Notes: generated by a model from the letters alone, not told the origin. A stretch of 64,000 nt of DNA from CAVPPA01 sp963841325 (GCA_963841325.1 CAWJBZ010000005.1:6635-70634); one strand, 5' to 3'. Counted from the first letter of the stretch, positions 41,542-51,277 are shown. Numbers and translations are program-made.

Positions 41542-42025
41542 TTCTGATTTTTTTCATCCCTATCAATATTAGTTTACCAATGTCCTCGTAGGCAATTTTT
41601 TCGATAGCGTCATTAACCGGTAGCCATTTAAGGTCTTTAAGCCATTCTTCGGGTTTAAGCTCGTTGGTATTGCCGAGACCATGAACCAGATAAATATGCA
41701 TAGTCATCAGCACCAGAGTATGGGTGCGGCGATAACGAAAGTTAACCTTACCGAGCCAATCGTAAACTTTCATTTCCTTTAGCCCGGTTTCTTCAATGAT
41801 TTCCCGCTGACAGGTTATTCTTGGATCTTCATCCGGTTCGACGTGGCCTTTGGGTATTGTCCAACGTCCCTTGGCGTCTTGTAATAGCATAATCTCCAGT
41901 TGCTGGTTTTGTTGGTTGCGGCGAAAAACTACACCACCGGATGTCGTTTCCCGGACAACTTCATCAATTGCCGGATGCCGCCGGGTAACTAAATTCCGTA
42001 TCCCTTGAAATCTAGGTTTTTTCAC
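41525..42025 (-). CDS. Nudix hydrolase
   Basis: The product has 166 residues. The Nudix box is complete: G60, E66, R74-E75, E78-E79 and G81 in 'GHVEPDEDPRITCQREIIEE'. Such enzymes hydrolyse nucleoside diphosphates linked to another group. 'GGVVFRR' and 'LLQDAKGRWTIPKG' resemble the diadenosine tetraphosphate/RppH-like group. The gene overlaps nusB (14 bases) and rnc (17 bases), so it is translated together with RNA-processing genes. A role in mRNA 5'-end or nucleotide clean-up is plausible but unproved. Confidence 0.9.
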   Translation of the reverse strand: MKKPRFQGIRNLVTRRHPAIDEVVRETTSGGVVFRRNQQNQQLEIMLLQDAKGRWTIPKGHVEPDEDPRITCQREIIEETGLKEMKVYDWLGKVNFRYRRTHTLVLMTMHIYLVHGLGNTNELKPEEWLKDLKWLPVNDAIEKIAYEDIGKLILIGMKKIRNARLF

Positions 42026-42539
42026 TCGCTTGCTTCTTACTTACCTTTTGCTTAGTAGTCTTTTTAACGGTCTTGGTTTTTGGTTTGGCTTTTTTAGCGG
42101 CTTTGGTTTGAGCAGCCTGTTGTTGTCGGTAAAAAGTACCCAATACGCCATTGATAAACTTCGATGAGTTTTCGCCACCAAAAGCTTTGGCTAATTCAAC
42201 GGCTTCATTAATCACCACTTTCGGTGGGACATCAGCTTCGTTTTGAAGTTCATATAGTCCGATATGCAGGACTACCCGATCCATCCGGGCAATTTGATCA
42301 ATTGGCCATTCCGGGGCGATCGGCTGTAAAACCGCATCAAGCTTCTGCTTAGAGGCACTAACACCCTTAACCAGCTGTATTACAAATTCTTTATCATCGA
42401 CCATATCCTTGTAGCGCTGGATATTGCGTGACAGTATTTCGTCAGGTGAGAAGTTCAGATCGCCGGCGTCACGCCGAAAATCCTGCTCATACAAAGTCTG
42501 CAGAGCGATGATTCGGCCAAGATGACGATTGGATGCCAT
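42012..42539 (-). CDS. nusB: Transcription antitermination factor NusB
   Basis: NusB with NusE binds boxA RNA and supports rRNA transcription. The product has 175 residues with the all-helical fold: 'GRIIALQTLYEQDF' at the start, 'MDRVVLHIGLYEL' and 'VVINEAVELAKAFGGENSSK' near the end are family hallmarks. A Lys/Thr-rich tail of about 35 residues follows, which is longer than usual. It is the second gene after rpmF. Confidence 0.95.
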   Translation of the reverse strand: MASNRHLGRIIALQTLYEQDFRRDAGDLNFSPDEILSRNIQRYKDMVDDKEFVIQLVKGVSASKQKLDAVLQPIAPEWPIDQIARMDRVVLHIGLYELQNEADVPPKVVINEAVELAKAFGGENSSKFINGVLGTFYRQQQAAQTKAAKKAKPKTKTVKKTTKQKVSKKQASEKT

Positions 42540-42603
42540 AACTTGTTAAGTTTGTCCGTTTAATCAGTGTCAGATTAACTAAATTAATGAACTTATTGAA
42601 GTG

Positions 42604-42750
42604 CTATTTAGCTTTTTTAGTTGACTCTTTGGTGGTCGTAAAAACCTTAACCGGCGAGGTCGCATTAACTTTCCTGGCCAGCTCGAGAACGAGGTGGCTA
42701 CGCCGGCTACCGGTTTTTCGGGGACTGGTGCGCTTTTTCGGCTTGCCCAT
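42604..42750 (-). CDS. rpmF: 50S ribosomal protein L32
   Basis: A 48-residue gene read directly from the sequence: the start 'MGKPKKRTSPRKTGSRRSH' is the L32 N-terminus, including the basic 'R.TG.RR' stretch. The four-cysteine zinc ribbon found in some L32 proteins is absent, as in the zinc-free type. AAGGAG lies about 10 bases before the ATG. It heads the minus-strand group rpmF-nusB-nudix-rnc-rpsP-khpA-trmD. Confidence 0.9.
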   Translation of the reverse strand: MGKPKKRTSPRKTGSRRSHLVLELARKVNATSPVKVFTTTKESTKKAK

Positions 42751-42832
42751 AAGGTCATTACTCCTTCAACGAGACGTTAGCTTGATGACTCAGCAGCAAG
42801 TATACCGAATAAATCGCTAAAACTCAACAGTA

Positions 42833-45283
42833 TTAAATCACGAAGTTGACCAACTTACCAGAAACATACACAGTTCTTTTAATCTGTTGGCCGGCTAAAT
42901 ATGGTTTAACCCGTTCATGATCAGTGGCTTGAGCCACAATTGAGTCCTCATTAGCACCAGCGGCCACTGTTAATTCAGCTCTAACCTTACCGTTAACCTG
43001 TACTACTATGGTCAGCGTATCATTAATCAGGTACTGCTCGTCATAACTTGGCCAGTTGCTGACATGGATAGAATCGGTTTGTCCCAATTGTGACCATAAT
43101 TCCTCGGTCAGATGCGGGGCAAACGGGGCCAGCAGCTGTAAGAAAGTGGTCATCGCCCAGCGCCAACTTTGGGGCGCTTTGGCAAAAGTTAAATCATTTT
43201 TCAGAAGATACAAACTATTGACGGTTTCCATCATCGCCGCTACGGCCGTATTAAAGTTCAAATCCGTCAGGTCATGGCTGACTTTCTTGGTAGTCTGATG
43301 GATTATCCGGCGCAAGGGAGTGCTATCGGTTTGATCCGGTCCGGCGGCCGATTCCATAATTTCCTGAGCCAGCGTCCAAACCCGCTGCAAGAAACGGTAA
43401 GATCCGCCCATACCTTCGACGCTCCAGTTAGCTGATTGATTCCAAGGGCCGATAAACAATTCCAGGATCCGGATGGCATCTGCGCCATAACCTTGATCAA
43501 TCAGACCGTCCGGTTCTATGGTATTATTTTTACTCTTGCTCATCTTCTGGCCATCCGGCCCCAAAATCATCCCCTGATTGCGCAGAATCTTAAACGGTTC
43601 GCTAAAATCAATCAGCCCGGCATCAGACATCACTTTGGTCCACATTCTGGCATACAACAAATGCATCACGGCATGTTCGGCGCCGCCAATATAATCATCA
43701 ACCGGCAACCAATACTTTACCTTGGCCCGATCAAAGGCCTGCTCCGAATTATGGGGATCGGCGAAGCGTAGAAAATACCAACTGGAACAGGCAAACCCAT
43801 CCATGGTATCGGTTTCCCGCTCAGCAGCCCCGCCGCAATTAGGGCAGGTGGCGTTGACAAATTCACTGACCCGGGCTAGCGGACTGCGGCCATCGCCGCT
43901 CGGCTCAAAGCTTTTCAGATCAGGCAAAACTACCGGTAATTGTTCTTCCGGTACCGGCTGAATGCCGCATTTCGGGCAATGAATGATCGGAATCGGCGCT
44001 CCCCAGTAGCGCTGGCGGGAAATCAGCCAATCACGAAGTTTGTAGTGTATCTTGGTCCGAGCCAGCCCTTTGGCTTCCAGGTCGGCGACCATTTTGGGTC
44101 GGGCTTCGCTGCTGGCCAGCCCGTTATATGGTCCGGAATTGACCATCGTACCTTCACCTTCATAAACCGGATCGGTTTCCGGCCCAACTGAATCAGTGGT
44201 AATTACCTTCGGGATCGGCAATTCAAACTTCTGAGCAAACTCAAAGTCCCGCAGATCATGAGCCGGGACAGCCATAATTGCCCCGGTTCCATAGCTTGAC
44301 AATACGTAATCAGCCACCCAGATGGGGATTTTCTGGTCAGTGACCGGATTGATGGCATAGGCACCAGTAAAAGCCCCGGTTTTCTGATGGGTGGTTTCTT
44401 GGCGCTCAATATCGCTTTTGGTCTGAGCTTCCCGCAGATAATTGTTAACATGCTCCAGATGTTCAGCTATGGTAATATCCCGGACAATCGGATATTCCGG
44501 CGCCACTACCATAAAGCTGGCGCCATAAATCGTATCCGGTCGGGTAGTAAACACTTGGATAACTTGGTCATAGCCATCAATTTTAAAATCTATCTCAGTC
44601 CCCTGGCTACGGCCAATCCAGTTGCGCTGCATGGTCTTGATTGACTCTGACCAGTCAACTTCGTCTAAATCCTTTTCCAGACGGTCGGCATACTCGGTAA
44701 TTTTGAAAAACCATTGTTTCAGTGATTTCTTTTCAACCTCGCTGCCGCAACGCCAGCAACGGCCGTTTTCGACTTGCTCGTTAGCCAGAACGGTTTTATC
44801 AAACGGGCACCACCACTGCTGGCTGGCCTTCTGATAAGCCAGTCCCCGCTTAAAAAGCAACAGGAAGAACCACTGGGTCCACTTATAATAACTAGGGTCG
44901 GAGCTGGCAAATTCCCGGGACCAATCGTAACCAAACCCCATTTGCAACAGCTGTTTCTTAAAGCGCTCGGTATTTTGCTGGATCGCCAACTTGGGGCTGA
45001 TACCGGTTTCAATGGCGTAGTTTTCAGCCGGCAAACCGAACGCATCCCAGCCCATCGGGTGCAAGACATTATCGCCGTTCATCCGGGCAAAGCGCGATAA
45101 AGCATCGCCAATCGTATAATTGCGGACGTGGCCGACGTGCATGGCCACGCCGCTCGGGTAAGGAAAATACTCTAGAATATAATGCTTCGGTTTAGGCGAG
45201 TCGTCACTGGCTTCATAGATCTTAGTCTCCGCCCATTTAGCCTGCCATTTCGGTTCAATTTCTTTCGGATTATACCGCCGCAC
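42833..45283 (-). CDS. leuS: Leucyl-tRNA synthetase
   Basis: The product has 816 residues, a normal bacterial length. The class I signature HIGH appears as H49-V-G-H52 in 'YFPYPSGVAMHVGHVRNY'. The zinc module is 'WWCPFDKTVLA' with 'GRCWRCGSEVE'. The editing domain contains 'VVAPEYPIV' and 'TGAYAINPVT'. KMSKS occurs in 'GPDGQKMSKSKNN'. The anticodon-binding region and C-terminal domain are complete. It charges the two tRNA-Leu species found in this window. The gene stands alone between rpmF and ddl. Confidence 0.97.
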   Translation of the reverse strand: MRRYNPKEIEPKWQAKWAETKIYEASDDSPKPKHYILEYFPYPSGVAMHVGHVRNYTIGDALSRFARMNGDNVLHPMGWDAFGLPAENYAIETGISPKLAIQQNTERFKKQLLQMGFGYDWSREFASSDPSYYKWTQWFFLLLFKRGLAYQKASQQWWCPFDKTVLANEQVENGRCWRCGSEVEKKSLKQWFFKITEYADRLEKDLDEVDWSESIKTMQRNWIGRSQGTEIDFKIDGYDQVIQVFTTRPDTIYGASFMVVAPEYPIVRDITIAEHLEHVNNYLREAQTKSDIERQETTHQKTGAFTGAYAINPVTDQKIPIWVADYVLSSYGTGAIMAVPAHDLRDFEFAQKFELPIPKVITTDSVGPETDPVYEGEGTMVNSGPYNGLASSEARPKMVADLEAKGLARTKIHYKLRDWLISRQRYWGAPIPIIHCPKCGIQPVPEEQLPVVLPDLKSFEPSGDGRSPLARVSEFVNATCPNCGGAAERETDTMDGFACSSWYFLRFADPHNSEQAFDRAKVKYWLPVDDYIGGAEHAVMHLLYARMWTKVMSDAGLIDFSEPFKILRNQGMILGPDGQKMSKSKNNTIEPDGLIDQGYGADAIRILELFIGPWNQSANWSVEGMGGSYRFLQRVWTLAQEIMESAAGPDQTDSTPLRRIIHQTTKKVSHDLTDLNFNTAVAAMMETVNSLYLLKNDLTFAKAPQSWRWAMTTFLQLLAPFAPHLTEELWSQLGQTDSIHVSNWPSYDEQYLINDTLTIVVQVNGKVRAELTVAAGANEDSIVAQATDHERVKPYLAGQQIKRTVYVSGKLVNFVI

Positions 45284-45326
45284 TATTTAAACTCCTGGAC
45301 ATCTTAGTCTCATTATATAAGTCTAC

Positions 45327-46484
45327 TTAAAACTGCTTCAGATAATTAGTATTAAACACTCTGGTCAGCGAATTGCGTTGCTGTTGCCGTTCCTTAGCCA
45401 GCTCAATTAATTTCTGCACCAGTTCGACATTACTGACCCCTGCCCGATTCCAGTTATGGGCGTAGAGATCGCCCGGCAGCGGGTTGACTTCATTGAAATA
45501 AACCCGGTTAGTTTTACTATCGATCAGCAAGTCAACACGGGCAATACCGCTACAGCCCAGTGCCCGGTAAACGCTTAGCCCGATTTCTTCGGCTTTGGCA
45601 TACAGCTCTTTGGGTAGTTCGGCCGGCAATTGACTATATCCCTGGGCTCCCTTAGCGCCTTTACCTTTTTTACCGCCCTGGAGATACTTGGTATCGAAAT
45701 CGAAGAAATCTTCCGGTTTAGTTAACGGCCGCTCTAATAAGGCCGGGGTCAGTTGGTCGTTACCGATCACCGGCAGAGTGACCTCAATCAAGTTCTGAAC
45801 GGTTTCTTCAACAATAATCTTGTCATCATAATAAGCGGCTACTTCCAGTCCATTTTGTAAGGCGGTGTCATCACTAGCCCGACTAATGCCGATGCTTGAT
45901 CCTAGATGGGCTGGCTTGATAAATATCGGGTAAGCTAACTGCTGTTTAATCTCCTTAATGGCACCAGCTGGATCACGCTCCAGTTCAGATCGGCTAAACA
46001 CCAGAAACTCAGTTACCGGGATAGCATTGGCGGCGGCCACCTGTTTGGCTAGGACTTTATCCATGGCTACCACGCTGGCACTTAAGCCGCAACCGACATA
46101 AGCTACTCCGGCCATATCCAGCAGCCCCATCAGCGAGCCATCTTCGCCGTAAGTCCCGTGCATCGCCGGAAAAACGACATCAATTTTACGCAGAGTTTTA
46201 CGTCCGGCAATGTTACTGGCCTTAATCAGCGTCATACCGCCATCAAACTGAACGCTAGCCGGGCGGTGCTTATGAATGAAGTCTTGGATATTACCAGAGG
46301 TATAAAGACCAATCTCTTTCAGTTTGTCATCCCAATACCAGGTGCCGTCTTTAGAGATATAAACCGCTTCAACCCGGTATTTCCGGCTAAGTTCTAGGGG
46401 TTTAATAATGCTGGCCAGAGCGGTGATGATCGAGATATCATGCTCGGTTGATCGTCCGCCAAAAATAACCGCAATTGTTTCCAT
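45327..46484 (-). CDS. ddl: D-alanine-D-alanine ligase
   Basis: The enzyme makes the D-Ala-D-Ala dipeptide for peptidoglycan. The start is set at the ATG giving 'METIAVIFGGRSTEHDISI', the canonical N-terminus; an in-frame upstream start at 46514 would add ten residues. The ATP-grasp domain shows 'YPIFIKPAHLGSSIGISR', 'DDKIIVEE' and 'GCSGIARVDLLID' with 'FNEVNPLPG' as metal/ATP site. Insertions of Lys/Gly occur near 'GGKKGKGAKGAQGYS'. It lies just upstream of murF, which uses its product. Confidence 0.96.
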   Translation of the reverse strand: METIAVIFGGRSTEHDISIITALASIIKPLELSRKYRVEAVYISKDGTWYWDDKLKEIGLYTSGNIQDFIHKHRPASVQFDGGMTLIKASNIAGRKTLRKIDVVFPAMHGTYGEDGSLMGLLDMAGVAYVGCGLSASVVAMDKVLAKQVAAANAIPVTEFLVFSRSELERDPAGAIKEIKQQLAYPIFIKPAHLGSSIGISRASDDTALQNGLEVAAYYDDKIIVEETVQNLIEVTLPVIGNDQLTPALLERPLTKPEDFFDFDTKYLQGGKKGKGAKGAQGYSQLPAELPKELYAKAEEIGLSVYRALGCSGIARVDLLIDSKTNRVYFNEVNPLPGDLYAHNWNRAGVSNVELVQKLIELAKERQQQRNSLTRVFNTNYLKQF

Positions 46485-46535
46485 ACAATAAGTATATGCA
46501 ATTACGGCTGACAATTACAAAAGCAGTTGCTAGCG

Positions 46536-47975
46536 TCAGAGATAATTATCCGGCCAGTCATTTTGCATCAGCATCAAGTCGCCATTAGCCACAAACTGAC
46601 CAATATTGGAGTAAAACTGTAGTGAATTCGGTTCGATAATCAGCTCACCTTTAAACCCGCCAGCTTCCAAGCCTTCTTTAATATAGTCGGTTACGGAGTG
46701 CTTGATCAGGATAACGCTGTCTGCGCCAGAGGCGGCAATTAACTGACCGACAGTCTGATGGATTTGCCGAGTCTCGGAGCCTTGATCAACCAGGCCAGGA
46801 GTAACATAAAGTTTACGTTTGGCTGTTAGTTCTTTCAGCAATGCCGTACCGGCTCGGACACCTTCCAGATTGCCGTTATAGGTATCGTCGATTACCCAAC
46901 CCCCATTTAATTGATAAGGCTGCATGCGGTGTTCAAACGGACGGGTTTTATTAATGCCAGCGATAATTTCCGGCTGACTCATCCCTAACTGATCAGCCAG
47001 AGCGGCAGCCAGACAGAGCGGACCAAGGTTATGGCTGCCCAGTAAGGCACTTTTTAATTTCAGGGTTTTTTTAGCTTTAGTTATGGTAAGGCTGGTGCCG
47101 GTGATCTCGACCTTGACACTGCTAACTTTCCAACCCAAGGTTCCGTGTTGGTCATATACTACGAATCCCAGTTTCATAAATGGTCGGGCATCGGCCGATT
47201 CACCGTTAACAAAGACATGTTCACTTTTAAGGTGCCGGGTAACACTAAAGATGTCCTGACCGGCCCGTTCGACCGTTTTATAACGGTCCAGGTGAGCAGC
47301 AGCCACTCCGGTAATGACCGCATGGGTAGGATGTGTAGTTTTAGTAAAGTCCGCTACATCCCCGGGCGCTCCCTCGCCGTACTCAATCAACAGAATATCT
47401 TCATTGCCTTGTAGTGTTCTGGCAAACCGGGCCTGGCTAACAGCCACATTTTTATTGGCCGGCGTGGCGGCCACTTTTTTAGCTTCGCCCAGCACTGTTA
47501 ATAACAATTCTTTCATACTGGTTTTGCCATAGCTGCCGGCAATGGCTACTTTAAACCCTTGATGCTGTCTAAAGATTTGCTCCGCCTGAATTACTAGCCA
47601 TCTTTCGTGCGGTTTGATGATTATCAGTCGGCCAGCGGCTAGCGGTAAGAGAATTAAATGCCCCCAGACTACCGGATAAGAAATCAACAGCGCTAAACCG
47701 AACGCCCAGCCGCCGGTAAAGCTTTGCCAATACCAGAGGGCTATCAGCCACAGACCAATCAGAATCTGAATGGCCATGCCGCACCACAAAACCAGCAGCA
47801 ACAACCGGGCAGGCTGGGTGCGCTGCAGCTGACGGCGTTGTTCAACTTTGGAAAAATCTTGAGTCCGCCACAGCCATTTTAAATAGGGCCAGATGCGGTA
47901 TTCGGTGCTTTGCAGCATATAGACTAGGATAACCGCGTAACGCGGTCTGTAGGGCGCGGTAATCAACGACATCAT
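46536..47975 (-). CDS. murF: Membrane-anchored MurF-type ligase
   Basis: It adds D-Ala-D-Ala to UDP-MurNAc-tripeptide. The central ATPase has the P-loop 'AGSYGKTSMKE' (K151), 'NKNVAVSQARF', 'EYGEGAPGDVADF' and 'GVAAAHLDRY'. The C-terminal Mur ligase domain has 'DDTYNGNLEGV'. The usual N-terminal UDP-binding domain of MurF is not visible. Instead about 140 residues with two membrane helices (57-82, 88-112) stand there. It could also be a MurF-like membrane ligase with a variant substrate. It overlaps the upstream hydrolase gene by four bases (ATGA). Confidence 0.85.
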   Translation of the reverse strand: MMSLITAPYRPRYAVILVYMLQSTEYRIWPYLKWLWRTQDFSKVEQRRQLQRTQPARLLLLVLWCGMAIQILIGLWLIALWYWQSFTGGWAFGLALLISYPVVWGHLILLPLAAGRLIIIKPHERWLVIQAEQIFRQHQGFKVAIAGSYGKTSMKELLLTVLGEAKKVAATPANKNVAVSQARFARTLQGNEDILLIEYGEGAPGDVADFTKTTHPTHAVITGVAAAHLDRYKTVERAGQDIFSVTRHLKSEHVFVNGESADARPFMKLGFVVYDQHGTLGWKVSSVKVEITGTSLTITKAKKTLKLKSALLGSHNLGPLCLAAALADQLGMSQPEIIAGINKTRPFEHRMQPYQLNGGWVIDDTYNGNLEGVRAGTALLKELTAKRKLYVTPGLVDQGSETRQIHQTVGQLIAASGADSVILIKHSVTDYIKEGLEAGGFKGELIIEPNSLQFYSNIGQFVANGDLMLMQNDWPDNYL

Positions 47976-48721
47976 GTCAGGAACTCCGAAATCATTTTAA
48001 TAACCTCGGCTGTTCGATCAAGTTGCACAAAGTGTCCGGCATTCGGCAATATTTCCAATGTCGACTGGCGGATCAGTTGATGGAACTGCTCTCCATACCA
48101 GGTCGGTGTTTCTTGGTCTTCTTCTCCATAAATCAGCAACGCCGGTATGTCAATTTTAACCGCGTCCGCCTGGATATCATCTTCCACTACTTTTTTAAAG
48201 GTCGATTGTAAATGTTCGGCCACCAACATATCCGAGCCGATAGTCTGATAGACTTTGCGGCGGAGTCGCCGTTTGACGCTTGCCGGCAAAGGCATAGTCA
48301 GTACTTTGCCGCTTTTAGTAATCAATCTCAAGATTTTTTTACGGCCCTTATAACGGCTACGGATGCCGGCACAAGCCAGTAACACCAGCCGTTCGGTTTT
48401 GAATTGTCCGGCGGCTAAACCGCGCACGGCAATGGCGCTGCCGTTAGAGTGTCCAATAACTGCATAAGGATTCAGCTCGAGCTTATTTAGAAAAGCCCCA
48501 ATAAACTGTCCGTAATCGGTTAGCCCCCAGGCGGTGGCCGGTGCTTGGGTACCGCCAAAACCCGGCAAATCAACTACGGTAGTGTCATAATTCCGGGCTA
48601 ATTGCTGCTGGAAAGTTTCCCAGTTATTAGAATCATCCCCCCAACCCGGCAGAATCACGATACAACGGCCCTTACCCGCCCTGGTATATTGGGTCAGTAA
48701 AGAGTTAACGACAACTTGCAT
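47972..48721 (-). CDS. Alpha/beta hydrolase coupled to murF
   Basis: The product has 249 residues. 'GWGDDSNNWETF' gives the oxyanion region, 'IGHSNGS' the nucleophile S92, 'YGEEDQETP' the acid and 'NAGHFVQLD' the catalytic histidine. The gene ends with TGA overlapping the murF start. The product is soluble. Such hydrolases may be esterases, lactonases or thioesterases; coupling to murF hints at a cell-wall or membrane role, which is an inference. Confidence 0.85.
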   Translation of the reverse strand: MQVVVNSLLTQYTRAGKGRCIVILPGWGDDSNNWETFQQQLARNYDTTVVDLPGFGGTQAPATAWGLTDYGQFIGAFLNKLELNPYAVIGHSNGSAIAVRGLAAGQFKTERLVLLACAGIRSRYKGRKKILRLITKSGKVLTMPLPASVKRRLRRKVYQTIGSDMLVAEHLQSTFKKVVEDDIQADAVKIDIPALLIYGEEDQETPTWYGEQFHQLIRQSTLEILPNAGHFVQLDRTAEVIKMISEFLT

Positions 48722-48864
48722 ATGCTTTTATTATAGCTTCCTAAAGCGGTAAATATCAGAGACGAAGAGCATTAGTGTCGATATCCGGTGATTGGTGCTG
48801 TCCATTTTGTAATAAGTTTAGTCTAAAGCCTAAGATGATTATAACAGTTAAGCTTCTGGGCAGC

Positions 48865-49770
48865 TTATTGCAGCGATAGGATGCGGTTTTGCAGGGCGGT
48901 GGTTGAGATGCTATGTAGCGGTATGGGAATCGGCGTTAACAGACCCCAGTCGGAGTAGCTTTGAGCAAATCCAGTTGTTGGATAATAGATTTCGACCAGC
49001 TGGTGTGACACTTTATTTACCGAAAGGGTTAAATCGACCGGTGCCAGGGTGGAATACTGATTAGCGTCGATTGATTCTAAGCTAGTGATTCCCAGACTAT
49101 GCGCAAAAGACTGCATCATCCGTACATAAGGTCCCAAGTGAACCGCTACCGGATAATCGTAGACCGCTTGGCCATCGATGCTGGCTGATTTTACCTGATT
49201 ATAGTTAACCTCAAAGACGTTTTGATTCTGATCATAATTAACCAGTGCCCGGCGTTCGGCATCAGTTACATTGCCAATCGGCGGTATCGGGGCGTTACTG
49301 ATATCTAACAGGGTATTACTGAATAGCTGGCCTAAAGATACGTCGGTTTTGCCGTCAGCCTTACCCCATACATCCAAGACATTTTTATAGTTTGCAGATT
49401 TGGTTTGAATCCCCGGCTGAGTGGAAATATCGGTATAACGAATGTAGCCGGTGGTTAATGTACCAATACTGTCGGAGGTTACTGAGGTGTTACTTTGGGT
49501 CGCGGTAACTACCCAATCAGTAGCATTGGTGCTGCCCATTTCTAGACGAACGTATTGATTAACACTCTGGCTGGAGGTGCTGGCGATCAGATGCTTGGTC
49601 ACGCTGGTAGTTTCTAGGCCGTTAGTTAACATATCGGTAAAGACCCGCTGCGGGCTTTGCCAAATAAAACTCCACCAGATTATACTAACGATCACCAATA
49701 CAGCCACAACGGCAATCGTGATGCTCCACCGTAAATGTCGTAAGCTGTAATCGAGAAAAGTATTTAGCAT
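48865..49770 (-). CDS. Membrane-anchored extracellular protein, unknown
   Basis: The product has 301 residues: a short cytoplasmic part, one transmembrane helix ('ITIAVVAVLVIVSIIWWSFI') and an exposed domain with many alternating hydrophobic residues and 'W.KADGKTDVSLGQLF'. There are no cysteines. I do not recognise the family; the shape fits a beta-rich lipoprotein-like sensor domain. It is transcribed alone, followed by a cluster of three tRNA genes on the same strand. Confidence 0.55.
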   Translation of the reverse strand: MLNTFLDYSLRHLRWSITIAVVAVLVIVSIIWWSFIWQSPQRVFTDMLTNGLETTSVTKHLIASTSSQSVNQYVRLEMGSTNATDWVVTATQSNTSVTSDSIGTLTTGYIRYTDISTQPGIQTKSANYKNVLDVWGKADGKTDVSLGQLFSNTLLDISNAPIPPIGNVTDAERRALVNYDQNQNVFEVNYNQVKSASIDGQAVYDYPVAVHLGPYVRMMQSFAHSLGITSLESIDANQYSTLAPVDLTLSVNKVSHQLVEIYYPTTGFAQSYSDWGLLTPIPIPLHSISTTALQNRILSLQ

Positions 49771-49829
49771 GGTAATTATTGTAGACCCAAAGGACCCATG
49801 GATATAATCAACCGAAACAACGACTAACC

Positions 49830-49906
49830 TGGTGGAGTATGGCGGAGTTGAACCGCCGGCCTCTGCAATGCGAATGCAGCGCTCTAGCCAACTGAGCTAA
49901 TACCCC
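49830..49906 (-). tRNA. tRNA-Ala (anticodon CGC)
   Basis: A complete cloverleaf is read on the minus strand: acceptor GGGGTAT/ATACTCC, anticodon stem CTGCA/TGCAG with loop TTCGCAT (anticodon CGC), T arm GGCGG/CCGCC, discriminator A and encoded CCA. It abuts the next tRNA gene without a gap. Confidence 0.95.
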
Positions 49907-49992
49907 TGGTGCGCGGAGCGGGAATCGAACCCGCACGCCTTTTGGGCAAGGGATTTTAAGTCCCTCTTGGCTACCAATTACAACATCCGCGC
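49907..49992 (-). tRNA. tRNA-Leu (anticodon TAA)
   Basis: 86 bases with encoded CCA. Acceptor GCGCGGA/TCCGCGC, anticodon stem AGGGA/TCCCT with loop CTTAAAA (anticodon TAA) and a long variable arm (GCC...GGC), the class II mark of leucine tRNAs. Confidence 0.95.
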
Positions 49993-50006
49993 GATTATTT
50001 GTCAAA

Positions 50007-50081
50007 TGGAGGCGCCGACCGGAATTGAACCGGCATAAAAAGGTTTTGCAGACCTTTGCGTAACCATTCCGCCACAGCGCC
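50007..50081 (-). tRNA. tRNA-Cys (anticodon GCA)
   Basis: 75 bases with encoded CCA. Anticodon stem AAGGT/ACCTT with loop CTGCAAA (anticodon GCA). The discriminator base is U, which is the main identity element of cysteine tRNA. Acceptor GGCGCTG pairs with CGGCGCC through one G-U pair. Confidence 0.95.
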
Positions 50082-50202
50082 ATTAAAAACAATTCTGATT
50101 ATACTTGTGTAGCACACTGAAAATCTATACTAAAGTTCCAGGGCAACCTCAGCTTAAACCCATTTAAACTCTACTACAATTGGAGTGTTTGTACTTCAAG
50201 TC

Positions 50203-51210
50203 TTATCGTTTACCAAAAATTATGGCTCTAGCTACATTAGCGGCCAGTTGGTCATAGCCGTTACGGTTAGGATGAATATTGTCATCGCTGATGTCAGTCG
50301 ATTTAATAGCTTCAAAGTTATTCACATAACCGACATCCAACCCTCGTTCTCTGGCTGTTTGGCAAGCACCGCTCAGTATGCTATTCATAATAATAGCAAT
50401 TGGCGCAGTATTATTTTGGGCTACTGTTCCTCGGGTTAAATCTCTTATGGCCGGTATTTCATCTGTATTTGTTAGTCCCAAAAATAACAATGCCGAGTTG
50501 GGTTTACCCTGGCGAATATGATCCCACAAAGTCAATAATTGAGCGACTTCTTGTTGTGCCTTAGATGAAAAAGCGTTAATTTTATTGGCAGCTTCCAAAA
50601 CATTATTAACATTACCGGCAAAGATTTGCTTCATATCATTCGTACCGATAGAAACACACAACACAAGATTAGGTATACTGGCAAGTTCCTGATGATTATT
50701 GGGATTTTTAAATATTTTTATCAAGCCCGTTAGGGTTAGGCCGATTTTCGCTAGTGATGGGTCAAATAAGTAATTAGCTACCGGCGTAAAAGTATCAGAG
50801 TTATGATTAGGATCCGATCCAAGCAGATTATGTTTCCGACTATTAAGTATTTGCACCGCCGGATCGACAAACGATTCCGGAATGAGCTTGCCATTTACGT
50901 CTCGATAGTAAGCTCCACGATCGCCATCCGCCAGGCTGTCGCCGGTACTCATAAAAGTATATTCAACGCTAGGATCAAGTGAAATCCTAATTGATTGAGG
51001 ATAGGTACCAGTAATTTCAGAAGCCTTAGCTAATAGAAAATCATTAGCCCCTTCCACTACACTGATAGTTTGGCCAACTGCTTCACTGATGTGTTGATCT
51101 TCGAAAGCGGCAGTCCCACTAACGGCTAAAATAGCCGTAGCACCAATGGCAGCAACTATTTTCCTATGGAATGGTTGTCTATAATCTGGGCTTCTTTCAC
51201 CTGTCGGCAT
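50203..51210 (-). CDS. Secreted or anchored SGNH/GDSL hydrolase
   Basis: The product has 335 residues. An N-terminal signal anchor (about 16-36) leads to an SGNH domain: block I 'STGDSLADG' with nucleophile S92, the asparagine block 'IGTND', and the catalytic 'DDNIHP' near residues 309-314. These enzymes remove acyl groups from lipids, polysaccharides or peptidoglycan. The acylated substrate here is unknown. It faces away from the surrounding tRNA cluster and is transcribed alone. Confidence 0.85.
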   Translation of the reverse strand: MPTGERSPDYRQPFHRKIVAAIGATAILAVSGTAAFEDQHISEAVGQTISVVEGANDFLLAKASEITGTYPQSIRISLDPSVEYTFMSTGDSLADGDRGAYYRDVNGKLIPESFVDPAVQILNSRKHNLLGSDPNHNSDTFTPVANYLFDPSLAKIGLTLTGLIKIFKNPNNHQELASIPNLVLCVSIGTNDMKQIFAGNVNNVLEAANKINAFSSKAQQEVAQLLTLWDHIRQGKPNSALLFLGLTNTDEIPAIRDLTRGTVAQNNTAPIAIIMNSILSGACQTARERGLDVGYVNNFEAIKSTDISDDNIHPNRNGYDQLAANVARAIIFGKR

Positions 51211-51277
51211 AATTTAACTACCCTACCGTGATTTTATGATTGAGTCAAATTATAAACTGTTGGGATTTCGGGGAAGA

